DNA of 6,339 nt from Thauera sp. (GTDB lineage Bacteria > Pseudomonadota > Gammaproteobacteria > Burkholderiales > Rhodocyclaceae): NCBI GenBank assembly GCA_003446655.1, contig DMCZ01000111.1, positions 2,979 through 9,317 of the forward strand, written 5' to 3'. The position numbers and the translations under genes are program-made. The notes below the pieces were generated by a model. The model was not told the origin of the DNA, did no database searches, and worked only from the letters and a program-made list of their open reading frames with translations. Below, one piece after another: positions 1-6,339 of the stretch; positions within the stretch are counted from its first letter, which is position 1; each line of letters opens with the position of its first letter.

Positions 1-161
1 TGCTGCAGTGGGGGCTTGGACAGGCGCTCGATGCCCTGCGCGCGCAGGGGTTCGACATGGTCAGGGCCCTGCAGTACAGCTTTGCCGGATTGATCGCGCT
101 GCAGGTTCTGGGTTTCCTGCCGCTCGTGGTGGGCAGCCGCGGACGCGATACCCCCGACTGA
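1..161 (+). CDS. C-terminal fragment of a probable membrane transporter (MFS-like)
   Basis: Reading from base 3, 52 codons stay open to a TGA at 159-161; the 5' part of the gene lies outside the window. The fragment starts LQWGLGQALDALRAQGF and then has one clear hydrophobic stretch of about 20 residues (YSFAGLIALQVLGFLPLVVG), followed by a short polar tail ending SRGRDTPD. A last transmembrane helix with a short charged cytoplasmic tail is typical of polytopic inner-membrane transporters. The wording resembles the last helix of major facilitator proteins, but that is an impression from memory and not a domain match. The gene converges on the flavoprotein gene, with 10 bases between the two stops. 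I see no GC-rich hairpin with a T-tract between them, so the transcripts probably overlap or end by Rho. Confidence 0.55.
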   Translation, partial: LQWGLGQALDALRAQGFDMVRALQYSFAGLIALQVLGFLPLVVGSRGRDTPD

Positions 162-171
162 TGCGAAGTGC

Positions 172-1476
172 TCAGGCCGCAAGCCCGCAGGCAAAGCCCG
201 ACGACCACGCCCACTGGAAGTTGTAGCCGCCCAGGTGCCCGGTCACATCCACGACCTCGCCGATGAAGTACAGCCCGGGCACGCTGCGCGCTTCCATGGT
301 CTTCGACGACAGCGCCCGCGTGTCGACGCCACCCAGGGTGACTTCGGCTTTGGCGTAGCCCTGGGTGCCCGACGGCGTCAGCGGCCAGTCGGCGAGGCTG
401 GCGGCGATGGTGCGCAGTTCGGCGTGGCGGAATTGGTTCACCGGCTTCGTCCAGCCGTGCAGCTCGCACCAGGCGTGGGCAAATCGGCGCGGCAGGCGCT
501 CGGCGAGCAGATTGGCCAGCAGCGCCTTGTCGTGTGCGTGTTCCAGCAACCAGGCTTCGGCGTCGATGCCCGGCAGCAGGTCGATGTGCACCGGGTCCCG
601 TTCGTCGCCGTCATAGGCCTGGGCCTGCCAGTAGCTCGACACCTGCAGGATTGCCGGTCCGGACAGGCCCCGGTGCGTGACCAGTGCCGCTTCGCGAAAC
701 ACCGGCCCACGGCAGTGGGCTTCCACCTCGAGCGAGATGCCGGCCAGCGGCGCAAGACGTTCAAGCGTCTCGGGCGGCAGGGTCAGCGGAACCAGCGCCG
801 GCCGCGGCGCAACGACTGAAATGCCGAACTGCTCGGCGATCCGGTATCCGAAGGGCGTGGCGCCGATCTTGGGAATCGCCAGGCCGCCTGAGGCGATCAC
901 CAGGCTCGAGGCGGTGAAGTGCCCGCGGTCGGTTTCGATCGCGAAGCGCTCGCCGCTGGCGGCAGTGTCGTAGAGGCGGCTGATCTGGTGCACGGTGGCC
1001 GGCATCGCCCATTGGACCGCGCCGTCCTCGCACTCGGCGCGCAGCATGTCGATGATTTGCTGCGCCGAGTCGTCGCAGAACAGCTGGCCCCAATTCCTTT
1101 CGTGGAAATCGATGCCGTGCCTGCGCACAAGATCGATAAAATCGCGCGCCGTGTAGCGAGACAGGGCCGAACGCACGAAATGCGGGTTGAGGCTGAGGTA
1201 GTTCTCGGGGCCCACGCGCCGGTTGGTGAAGTTGCACCGACCGCCGCCGGAGATGCGGATCTTCTCCGCTAGGCGGGTGGCGTGATCCACCAGCAGCACG
1301 CTGCGCCCGCGCTGGCCGGCGGTGGCGGCGCACATCATGCCGGCGGCGCCGGCGCCGATGATCACGACATCGAAATGGTGGCCGGAGGGCGACGCAGCCG
1401 GCGTGAGGGTACGCACCACGTGCTTACGTGCGGGGAGAAAGCGGCGCAGAATACGCCCTATGTCGCAGCGCGGCAA
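172..1476 (-). CDS. yhiN: HI0933/YhiN-family NAD(P)/FAD-dependent flavoprotein (candidate 23S rRNA dihydrouridine synthase RdsA)
   Basis: A soluble two-dinucleotide-binding flavoprotein of the HI0933/YhiN (BaiN-like) family. Seen in the sequence: a Rossmann FAD motif VVIIGAGAAGMM (GxGxxG at residues 41-46), the family signature RISGGGRCNFTN (74-85), GQLFCDDSAQQI (130-141), the central THRGLSGPAILQVSSYW segment, and the C-terminal FAD-site block GLYFIGEVVDVTGHLGGYNF (401-420) followed by QWAWSSGFACG. From memory it aligns nearly end to end with E. coli YhiN, which has been reported as the dihydrouridine synthase of 23S rRNA (RdsA); the same role here is inferred. The annotation BaiN, a bile-acid reductase, is used for distant members and should not be carried over. 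The ATG at 1474-1476 gives 434 residues, while the family begins only a few residues before FDVVIIG. GTG codons at 1417-1419 and 1414-1416 are therefore plausible later starts; none of the three has a good ribosome binding site. Confidence 0.93.
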   Translation of the reverse strand: MPRCDIGRILRRFLPARKHVVRTLTPAASPSGHHFDVVIIGAGAAGMMCAATAGQRGRSVLLVDHATRLAEKIRISGGGRCNFTNRRVGPENYLSLNPHFVRSALSRYTARDFIDLVRRHGIDFHERNWGQLFCDDSAQQIIDMLRAECEDGAVQWAMPATVHQISRLYDTAASGERFAIETDRGHFTASSLVIASGGLAIPKIGATPFGYRIAEQFGISVVAPRPALVPLTLPPETLERLAPLAGISLEVEAHCRGPVFREAALVTHRGLSGPAILQVSSYWQAQAYDGDERDPVHIDLLPGIDAEAWLLEHAHDKALLANLLAERLPRRFAHAWCELHGWTKPVNQFRHAELRTIAASLADWPLTPSGTQGYAKAEVTLGGVDTRALSSKTMEARSVPGLYFIGEVVDVTGHLGGYNFQWAWSSGFACGLAA

Positions 1477-1565
1477 TGCGCGCGCTGGTGCGCCTTGTGG
1501 CCCGCCGGACGCTTCTTTGCGCCCGGGCTGGATAATAACAATGCATTTACTCCTTGGAGTTTCCT
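1477..1565. promoter_or_regulatory. Divergent intergenic region between the flavoprotein and DUF748 genes
   Basis: These 89 bases separate two divergently transcribed genes, so promoters for both should lie here or just inside the flavoprotein 5' end. The right third (1531-1554) is clearly AT-rich against a GC-rich background and contains GATAAT at 1531-1536, five of six matches to a sigma-70 -10 box for the plus-strand gene. No convincing -35 hexamer sits 16-18 bases upstream. On the minus strand the same patch reads TATTAT, again without a good -35. I therefore support a promoter region but not exact elements. Confidence 0.4.
1556..1559 (+). promoter_or_regulatory. Ribosome binding site deciding the start of the DUF748 gene
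   Basis: GGAG lies 6 bases before the ATG at 1566-1568, which is ideal spacing. An in-frame TTG at 1554-1556 would extend the protein by four residues, but it overlaps this Shine-Dalgarno sequence and is almost certainly not the start. Confidence 0.75.
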
Positions 1566-4500
1566 ATGTCTGATACCACGACCGACTCGACGACGGCGCC
1601 ACCGCGGCGCAAGGGAGTCCGTCGGGCACTGTGGGCCGTGGGGATCCTTCTGGCCTTGTCGGCGGTTGCTTATCTGGCGACGCCGCCGGTCGCCCGGCAC
1701 TACGGGCAGAAATACCTCGGTGAGATCCTCGGGCGCGAGGTCAGCATCGAGCGCGTGCTCGTCAATCCGTTCCGCCTCACGGCAGAGGTAGGCGGCCTGC
1801 GCGTGATGGCGGCCGACGGCAGCGGCGAGGCATTGTCCCTCGAGGCGCTGCGCGCCAATCTCGAGATCGAGTCGATCGTGCGCAAGGGCATCGTGCTGCA
1901 TGAATTGGCACTCGAGGCCCCGCACTTGAAGCTGGTGCTCGATGAGGGGGGGCAGCACAACTGGAGCGACGTGGTCGAACGCCTCGCGGCGCTGGGCGGC
2001 GAGGCGCCGGCCGAAGATGCGGCGCCCCTGCCGTTCTCGGTGGGCAACATCCGCATCAGCGATGGCAAGGTCGAGGTTGAAGACAAGCCGCGCGGCCTGC
2101 GCCACGAGCTCAGCGAGATCGGCCTGGGCGTGCCCTTCATCTCGAATCTGCCGGTCCGGGTGGACGTGTTCATTCAGCCTTCGTTGAGCGCAAAGCTCAA
2201 CGGCGACCCTCTGCTGCTCAACGCCCGCAGCAAACCCTTCGCCGAATCGCAGGAGACCATCCTCGACGTGGCGCTCAAGCGCTTCGACCTCTCGCGCTGG
2301 ATGGCTTACCTGCCGATCGAGGCGCGCTTCAAGCTGCCGTCGGCGCTGCTGACCACGAATATCGAGCTCTCGTTCAGCCAGCCGCCCGACGCGCCGCCGG
2401 TGGTCGCCCTGCGCGGGCCCCTGCAGATCGACGAACTGGTGCTCCAGGATCGCGACGGCGCGCCGGTCGCCAGCGTGGCCGAGCTCGAGCTCGAGCTTGC
2501 CGACGTGCAGCCCCTGATCGGGCGCTGGCATTTCACCCGGCTGCGCCTGGCGCGGCCTGAGGTGGACATGGTGCGCCTGAAGGACGGCGGACTGAACCTG
2601 CTGGAGCTGATGCCCCCGCCTGCCAAGCCAACGGCGGCGAAGGCCAAGACGGCCAAGACGGCCAAGGCAGCCAAGGCGGCCGGTGGCGGTGCTGCTGGCG
2701 ACGCGATCGGGACCGCGGCGCAGGCGTCGCCGTCTGGCGCGGGCGAGGGCACGGCCAACGCCCCAGCGACCGCAGCTCAGGCACCCGATTTCTTGCTCGC
2801 GCTCGCCCGCATCCGCGACGGCGTGATCCGCTTCGAGGACCGCGCCCTCGCCGAACCCTTCCGGGCGCGCATCGAGGCGATCAACCTCGACATGCGGGAC
2901 CTTTCCAATGTCGGGGAGATTCCTGCGGAGATCCGGCTTGACTATGTCACCGACGCAGGCGAGAAGTTTGTCCACGAGGACGTCCTGCGCCTGTCGCCCT
3001 TCCAGTTCTCCGGCAACCTGCAGTTCGAAGCGATCAAGCTCGCGCGTTATGCACCTTACCTGGCGCAGGCGCTTCCGGGCGGGACGCTCAGCGCGGGTAC
3101 GCTGTCCGGCGCCCTGAGCTACCGGGTCACGGTGGGCGACAAGGGGGAGCCAAGGGTCGAGCTTGGCGCCGAGACGCTCGCCGTGCGTGATCTCGCGCTC
3201 GTGCTCGCGGGCGCGAAGGCTCCGGCCATCAAGGTCCCTGAGCTCGATGCGCGCGCGCTGGTCCTCGACCTCACAGGGCGCAATGTCCGGCTGGGGGGCC
3301 TCGATCTCAAGGCCGCTTCCGTGGCGGCCGTGCGGCTCAAGGACGGGAGCTTCGACCTGGTGAAGGCGCTGGTGCCGCAGCCCGCGCCCGCCGCCAAGTC
3401 GACCCGAGGCAGCAGAGCCCCCGACGCGGGGTCTGACTGGGTGGTCGCTGTCGACAAGCTCGCGCTCAAGGGGGCGTCGGTACGTCTCGAAGACCGAAGC
3501 GTCAGGCGCCCGGTGGTGACGACCGTTGATAACATCGACCTTGAGGTCGAGGGCTTCTCGACCGCCGAGGGCAGCACCCTGCAGTTGAAGCTCGACTCGC
3601 GCTTCAACAACCGCGGCAAGATCGCCGCCAGCGGGCCGCTGACGGTGGAACCGCTGAAGGCCGACCTTCGCCTCGACCTGCGCAGCGTCGACCTGCTCCC
3701 GCTGCAGCCCTACGTGCTCGAGCAGACCAAGATCGCGATCTCGCGCGGCAATGTCACGACCCAGGGACGGCTCAATCTGCAGACTGGACGCCGCGGGCAG
3801 TTGCTCGCGCGCTTCAACGGCGACGTCGGCGTCGCCAACTTCGCCTCCGTGGATCGCCTCAACGCCACCGACTTCCTGCGCTGGCGCACCCTGAGTGTGG
3901 GCGGCATCGATGCCCGCCTGGAGCCGTTCTCGCTCGCTATCAAGCGCGTTGCGGTGGACGATTTCTATACCCGCCTGATCCTTGACGACCAGGGCCGTCT
4001 CAACCTGCGCGAAATCGGCGGCATGAGCGGCGACGAGCCTCCGTCATCCAGGGCGGGTGCGCCGGTGGCCGTCGGCGGCGAAGTCAACCCGGTTGGCGAG
4101 GCGGCTCCGGCGGCGGAGGGCCGTCGTACGGCCGAGGTCGCGCCGCCGAGCGCGCCGCCTCCGCCGATCCGTATCGACCGCGTCGAGATCAAGCGCGGCA
4201 ACGTGGCCTTCAGCGACCGTTTCGTCCGGCCCAACTACGACGCCAACCTTACGGATCTGGCAGGCACGCTCACCGGTTTTTCAACCTCGCCGGACACGAT
4301 TGCCAGGCTGGAGCTTGCGGGAAAGGTAGACAAGAGCGCCCCGCTCAGCATCACGGGTGAGTTGAACCCCTTCCGCCAGGATGCCCACCTCGACATCGTG
4401 GCGAAGGTCAGTGATTTCGAGCTCACCGGGCTGTCGAGCTATTCGGGCAAGTACGTCGGCTATGGCATCGCAAAGGGCAAGCTGTCGGCCGAGCTCAATT

Positions 4501-5339
4501 ACAAGATCGAGGACCGCAAGCTCACCGCGACCAACCAGATCTTCCTCGACCAGCTCACCTTCGGCGACAAGGTCGACAGCCCGGATGCGGTGAACCTGCC
4601 GGTGCAGCTTGCGGTGTCGCTGCTCAAGAACAGCCGTGGCGAGATCGACCTGCATCTTCCAGTCAGCGGCACGCTCGACGATCCGGAGTTCAGCATCTTC
4701 GGCCTGGTGCTGAAGATGTTCTTCAACCTCATCGGCAAGGCCATCACCTCGCCCTTTGCCTTGCTCGGCGCTGCGCTCGGCGGCGGCGAGGAGTTGTCTC
4801 AGCTCGAGCTTGCCGCGGGCAGCGCGCGGCCGGGCGAAGCACAGCAGGAGAAACTGAAGACGCTCGCCCAGGCGCTGATCGACCGTCCGACGCTCAAGCT
4901 CGACATCATCGGTCGTGCCGACCCCTCGACCGACCTCGACGGGCTGCGTCAGGCCGCGCTCGACAACGCCGTACGCGCGCAGAAGCTCAAGGCGATGATC
5001 GCCCGCGGCGAGGAGGCTCCTTCGCTCGAGGACATCGAGGTCGGTGCCGAGGAGTACCCCGCATTGCTGGAGAAGGCTTACAAGGCCGCCGACTTCAAGA
5101 AGCCGCGCAACCTGATCGGCCTCACCAAGGATCTCCCCGTGCCCGAGATGGAGGCGCTGATGCGTGCCAACGTCAAGGTTGGTGATGCGGAACTGCGTGC
5201 GCTCGCGCAGCAGCGCGCTCAGGCCGTGCGTGAGTGGCTGGCCGGCGACGGGGCCGTGCCGGGCGAGCGCATCTTCGTACTCGAGCCCAAGGTCGAGCCC
5301 ATCAGCGAGGGAGGTCAGGTGCAGTTCTCGCTGCGCTGA
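1566..5339 (+). CDS. DUF748 / AsmA-like envelope protein with OmpA-like C-terminal region
   Basis: A 1257-residue protein anchored in the inner membrane with its bulk in the periplasm. Residues 14-20 (RRKGVRR) precede one hydrophobic helix (about 21-38), giving a cytoplasmic N-terminus; there is no signal-peptidase motif. The rest is beta-strand-rich and made of four similar modules. Each has a D-x-G-x-x-N/D-type motif (near D126, D340, D593, D807), a linker, and then a segment with a conserved acidic residue, usually F/L-x-DR (D173, D425, D643, D884). Family hallmarks follow: NLPVQLAVSLLKNSRGEIDL (1010-1029), PVSGTLDDPEFS (1032-1043) and the hydrophobic LKMFFNLIGKAITSPFALLG (1049-1068). The C-terminus carries OmpA-like pieces (about 1079-1145 and 1213-1240). 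AsmA-clan proteins are linked to outer-membrane lipid homeostasis, some as periplasm-spanning lipid conduits; the role of DUF748 members is not established. It is unusually long and repeat-built but intact. The TIR gene follows on the same strand after 133 bases. Confidence 0.9.
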   Translation: MSDTTTDSTTAPPRRKGVRRALWAVGILLALSAVAYLATPPVARHYGQKYLGEILGREVSIERVLVNPFRLTAEVGGLRVMAADGSGEALSLEALRANLEIESIVRKGIVLHELALEAPHLKLVLDEGGQHNWSDVVERLAALGGEAPAEDAAPLPFSVGNIRISDGKVEVEDKPRGLRHELSEIGLGVPFISNLPVRVDVFIQPSLSAKLNGDPLLLNARSKPFAESQETILDVALKRFDLSRWMAYLPIEARFKLPSALLTTNIELSFSQPPDAPPVVALRGPLQIDELVLQDRDGAPVASVAELELELADVQPLIGRWHFTRLRLARPEVDMVRLKDGGLNLLELMPPPAKPTAAKAKTAKTAKAAKAAGGGAAGDAIGTAAQASPSGAGEGTANAPATAAQAPDFLLALARIRDGVIRFEDRALAEPFRARIEAINLDMRDLSNVGEIPAEIRLDYVTDAGEKFVHEDVLRLSPFQFSGNLQFEAIKLARYAPYLAQALPGGTLSAGTLSGALSYRVTVGDKGEPRVELGAETLAVRDLALVLAGAKAPAIKVPELDARALVLDLTGRNVRLGGLDLKAASVAAVRLKDGSFDLVKALVPQPAPAAKSTRGSRAPDAGSDWVVAVDKLALKGASVRLEDRSVRRPVVTTVDNIDLEVEGFSTAEGSTLQLKLDSRFNNRGKIAASGPLTVEPLKADLRLDLRSVDLLPLQPYVLEQTKIAISRGNVTTQGRLNLQTGRRGQLLARFNGDVGVANFASVDRLNATDFLRWRTLSVGGIDARLEPFSLAIKRVAVDDFYTRLILDDQGRLNLREIGGMSGDEPPSSRAGAPVAVGGEVNPVGEAAPAAEGRRTAEVAPPSAPPPPIRIDRVEIKRGNVAFSDRFVRPNYDANLTDLAGTLTGFSTSPDTIARLELAGKVDKSAPLSITGELNPFRQDAHLDIVAKVSDFELTGLSSYSGKYVGYGIAKGKLSAELNYKIEDRKLTATNQIFLDQLTFGDKVDSPDAVNLPVQLAVSLLKNSRGEIDLHLPVSGTLDDPEFSIFGLVLKMFFNLIGKAITSPFALLGAALGGGEELSQLELAAGSARPGEAQQEKLKTLAQALIDRPTLKLDIIGRADPSTDLDGLRQAALDNAVRAQKLKAMIARGEEAPSLEDIEVGAEEYPALLEKAYKAADFKKPRNLIGLTKDLPVPEMEALMRANVKVGDAELRALAQQRAQAVREWLAGDGAVPGERIFVLEPKVEPISEGGQVQFSLR
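2643..2678 (+). repeat. Four tandem 9-bp units encoding a Lys/Ala linker
   Basis: Four in-frame copies of GCCAAGRCR-type units (GCCAAGACG twice, then GCCAAGGCA and GCCAAGGCG), with degenerate AAG/GCG codons on both sides. They encode an alternating Ala-Lys-Thr/Ala run near residues 360-371 of the DUF748 protein, inside a longer Ala/Lys/Gly/Pro linker (about 353-407). Low-complexity linkers of this kind vary in copy number by slippage, so length differences between strains are expected. Confidence 0.75.
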
Positions 5340-5390
5340 ACCGCGTTGATTGTCGCCTGATTGCGTCGGGCTGAGTTCACCCCCCGGCGC

Positions 5391-5416
5391 GCTGCCTGGG
5401 TGCTCGACCCGGCGGT
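5391..5416 (+). other. Predicted hairpin downstream of the DUF748 gene
   Basis: An imperfect inverted repeat: bases 5391-5396 and 5398-5401 pair with 5407-5416, with T5397 bulged, two G-T wobbles and a GCTCG loop. It begins about 50 bases after the DUF748 stop. No T-tract follows, so it does not meet the usual pattern of an intrinsic terminator. It may slow or protect RNA ends, or be chance pairing in GC-rich DNA. Confidence 0.3.
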
Positions 5417-5430
5417 CTCGATCCTGGGCG

Positions 5431-5455
5431 CGGTCATCCACGCCGTGGGTCGCCG
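5431..5455 (+). other. Predicted hairpin just upstream of the TIR-gene ribosome binding site
   Basis: CGGTCATCCAC (5431-5441) pairs with GTGGGTCGCCG (5445-5455) around a GCC loop, with a core CCAC/GTGG stem, two G-T wobbles and one C-C mismatch. It ends 3 bases before the AAGGAGG site, leaving that site single-stranded. It could influence translation of the TIR gene, but base composition alone makes such pairings common here. Confidence 0.25.
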
Positions 5456-5458
5456 GGG

Positions 5459-5465
5459 AAGGAGG
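5459..5465 (+). promoter_or_regulatory. Perfect AAGGAGG ribosome binding site for the TIR gene
   Basis: AAGGAGG lies 8 bases before the ATG at 5474-5476. It is a full-strength match, clearly stronger than the GGAG before the DUF748 gene, and it fixes the TIR start. No complementary CCTCCTT lies nearby to mask it. Confidence 0.85.
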
Positions 5466-5473
5466 AATCGTTC

Positions 5474-6339
5474 ATGGACAAGGTCTTCATCAGCTACCGG
5501 CGGGACGACGCAGCGGGTTACGCGCGTGCGATCTATGAGGAGCTGACCGAGCGCTTTCCGGCCGACAGCGTGTTCATGGATGTCGATGCGATCGAGCCCG
5601 GCCTGCCCTTCGACGAGGTGATCCACAACGCAGTCGGCCAGTGCCGGGTGCTGCTCGTGCTGATCGGTCCGCGCTGGCTCGCACGCGGGGCGGACGGTCG
5701 CTCCCGGCTCGAGGACGAGCGTGACTTCGTGCGTCTCGAGATCGCTGCCGCGCTGGTGCGCAACATCCGCGTCATCCCGGTGCTGTTGGATGGCACGCAG
5801 ATGCCGCGGGAGAGCGAGCTGCCCGAACCCCTGCGTGGCCTGGTGTGGCGCAATGCGATCGAGGTCAGCAACTCGCGCTTCAATGCCGACCTTGCGCGGC
5901 TGACCGAGGTGCTGACGCGGGTGCTTGACGCCCCGGCGGCACCCGAGGCTGCTGCGCCCCGTCCGGTTGCCACGGGGTCCGCTGCCGCGGCTTCAACGCC
6001 GGCAGCCCCGCAGGCGCAGGCAGCGCGGCAGACCGAAAGCGGCGCGGCGCGCGCAGGTGGTTCCCGAAACGGCGCGCGCTACGCCGCGGGGCTGGCTGCC
6101 GTGGCCCTTGCAGTGCTGGCCTGGGTGATGTGGCCGGATGCAGCACCACCATCGTCGGAAGGCGTGGAGACCGATCAGCAGAGGGGGGAGCAGGCAGTCC
6201 AAGCGCTGCCGGGCCAGCTGGACAAGATTCAGCAGGCGCAGATGGACCAGATCCGGCGCTTGGGGACAGGTTCCGAGTCAGAGTTGAGCCCGCTTGCCGC
6301 GCTCGATGTCGATGTGCGCCCGTGGGGCGTGGTGTTCGG
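5474..6339 (+). CDS. TIR-domain protein with a transmembrane helix, 3' end outside the window
   Basis: The frame stays open from the ATG at 5474 to the window edge, giving 288 complete codons. Residues 1-150 form a bacterial TIR domain: strand A with box 1 VFISYRRDD (4-12), a BB-loop-like VFMDVDAIEPGLPF (33-46), VLLVLIGPRWL (59-69), DFVRLEIAAAL (84-94) and IRVIPVLLDG (98-107). E89 sits where TIR NADases such as SARM1 carry the catalytic glutamate, so NAD+ cleavage is possible but unproven. An Ala/Pro/Gln-rich linker (about 153-197) leads to one hydrophobic helix (203-220), preceded by arginines (193, 198, 202) and followed by an aspartate. This predicts a cytoplasmic TIR and a periplasmic C-terminus. 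The visible start of that part has a Gln-rich, possibly coiled stretch (QLDKIQQAQMDQIRRL) and no domain I recognise. Related TIR proteins serve in phage defence or signalling; the missing partner domain would decide between them. Confidence 0.9.
   Translation, partial: MDKVFISYRRDDAAGYARAIYEELTERFPADSVFMDVDAIEPGLPFDEVIHNAVGQCRVLLVLIGPRWLARGADGRSRLEDERDFVRLEIAAALVRNIRVIPVLLDGTQMPRESELPEPLRGLVWRNAIEVSNSRFNADLARLTEVLTRVLDAPAAPEAAAPRPVATGSAAAASTPAAPQAQAARQTESGAARAGGSRNGARYAAGLAAVALAVLAWVMWPDAAPPSSEGVETDQQRGEQAVQALPGQLDKIQQAQMDQIRRLGTGSESELSPLAALDVDVRPWGVVF

Noticed and set aside
159..174. Shared bidirectional terminator between the converging genes
   Set aside because: Only 10 bases separate the stops and no symmetric stem with flanking A/T tracts is visible.
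235..819. A 194-codon plus-strand open frame antisense to the flavoprotein gene
   Set aside because: It lies wholly opposite well-conserved FAD-family sequence and reads as Arg/Gly/Gln-rich shadow protein.
1458..2975. A 505-codon minus-strand open frame antisense to the DUF748 gene
   Set aside because: Its Arg/His/Gln/Leu-rich composition without any motif is typical of the antisense frame of a GC-rich gene. It also overlaps the 5' end of the flavoprotein gene, and the plus-strand product has clear family motifs.
5391..5416. Intrinsic terminator after the DUF748 gene
   Set aside because: The hairpin is plausible, but no run of T follows it, so I list it only as a hairpin.
4281..5441. A 386-codon minus-strand open frame over the DUF748 3' end
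   Set aside because: Same antisense composition bias, no recognisable domain, and it lies opposite the conserved DUF748 C-terminal motifs.
5533..5973. A 146-codon minus-strand open frame over the TIR domain
   Set aside because: Ser/Arg/Thr-rich shadow with no motif; the plus-strand TIR frame with its AAGGAGG site explains the region.
1..6339. CRISPR array, insertion sequence, tRNA or integrase attachment site
   Set aside because: I saw no spaced direct repeats, terminal inverted repeats, transposase-like frame or tRNA-like cloverleaf; the only tandem repeat is the in-gene linker at 2643-2678.

Overview
This window is GC-rich and densely coding. Codon use and protein types suggest a betaproteobacterial chromosome, with Thauera/Azoarcus-like Rhodocyclales the closest match from memory. 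That placement is inferred; nothing here fixes it, such as an rRNA gene.

Layout from left to right: (1) bases 1-161 hold the last 52 codons of a plus-strand gene, probably an integral membrane transporter. (2) Bases 172-1476, minus strand, encode a complete HI0933/YhiN-type FAD flavoprotein that converges on gene 1 with only 10 bases between the stop codons. (3) Bases 1477-1565 are a short divergent intergenic region with an AT-rich patch and a GGAG ribosome binding site. (4) Bases 1566-5339, plus strand, encode a 1257-residue DUF748/AsmA-like envelope protein. It has one N-terminal membrane anchor, four repeated modules joined by Ala/Pro/Lys linkers, and a C-terminal OmpA-like region that looks split. 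(5) Bases 5340-5473 are a non-coding leader with two predicted hairpins and a perfect AAGGAGG site. (6) Bases 5474-6339, plus strand, encode the first 288 residues of a TIR-domain protein, cut off by the window edge. It has a cytoplasmic TIR domain, an Ala/Pro linker, one transmembrane helix and the start of a predicted periplasmic region.

The flavoprotein is probably a housekeeping gene, and the DUF748 protein is an envelope-maintenance type of gene. The TIR protein is the least ordinary item. TIR domains of this bacterial type are often NAD-consuming or signalling modules, and this one appears membrane-tethered, so it could sense something at or outside the membrane. The DUF748 and TIR genes are co-directional, but a 133-base gap with a strong separate ribosome binding site leaves it open whether they are co-transcribed. 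I found no tRNA, rRNA, CRISPR array, insertion sequence or integrase.
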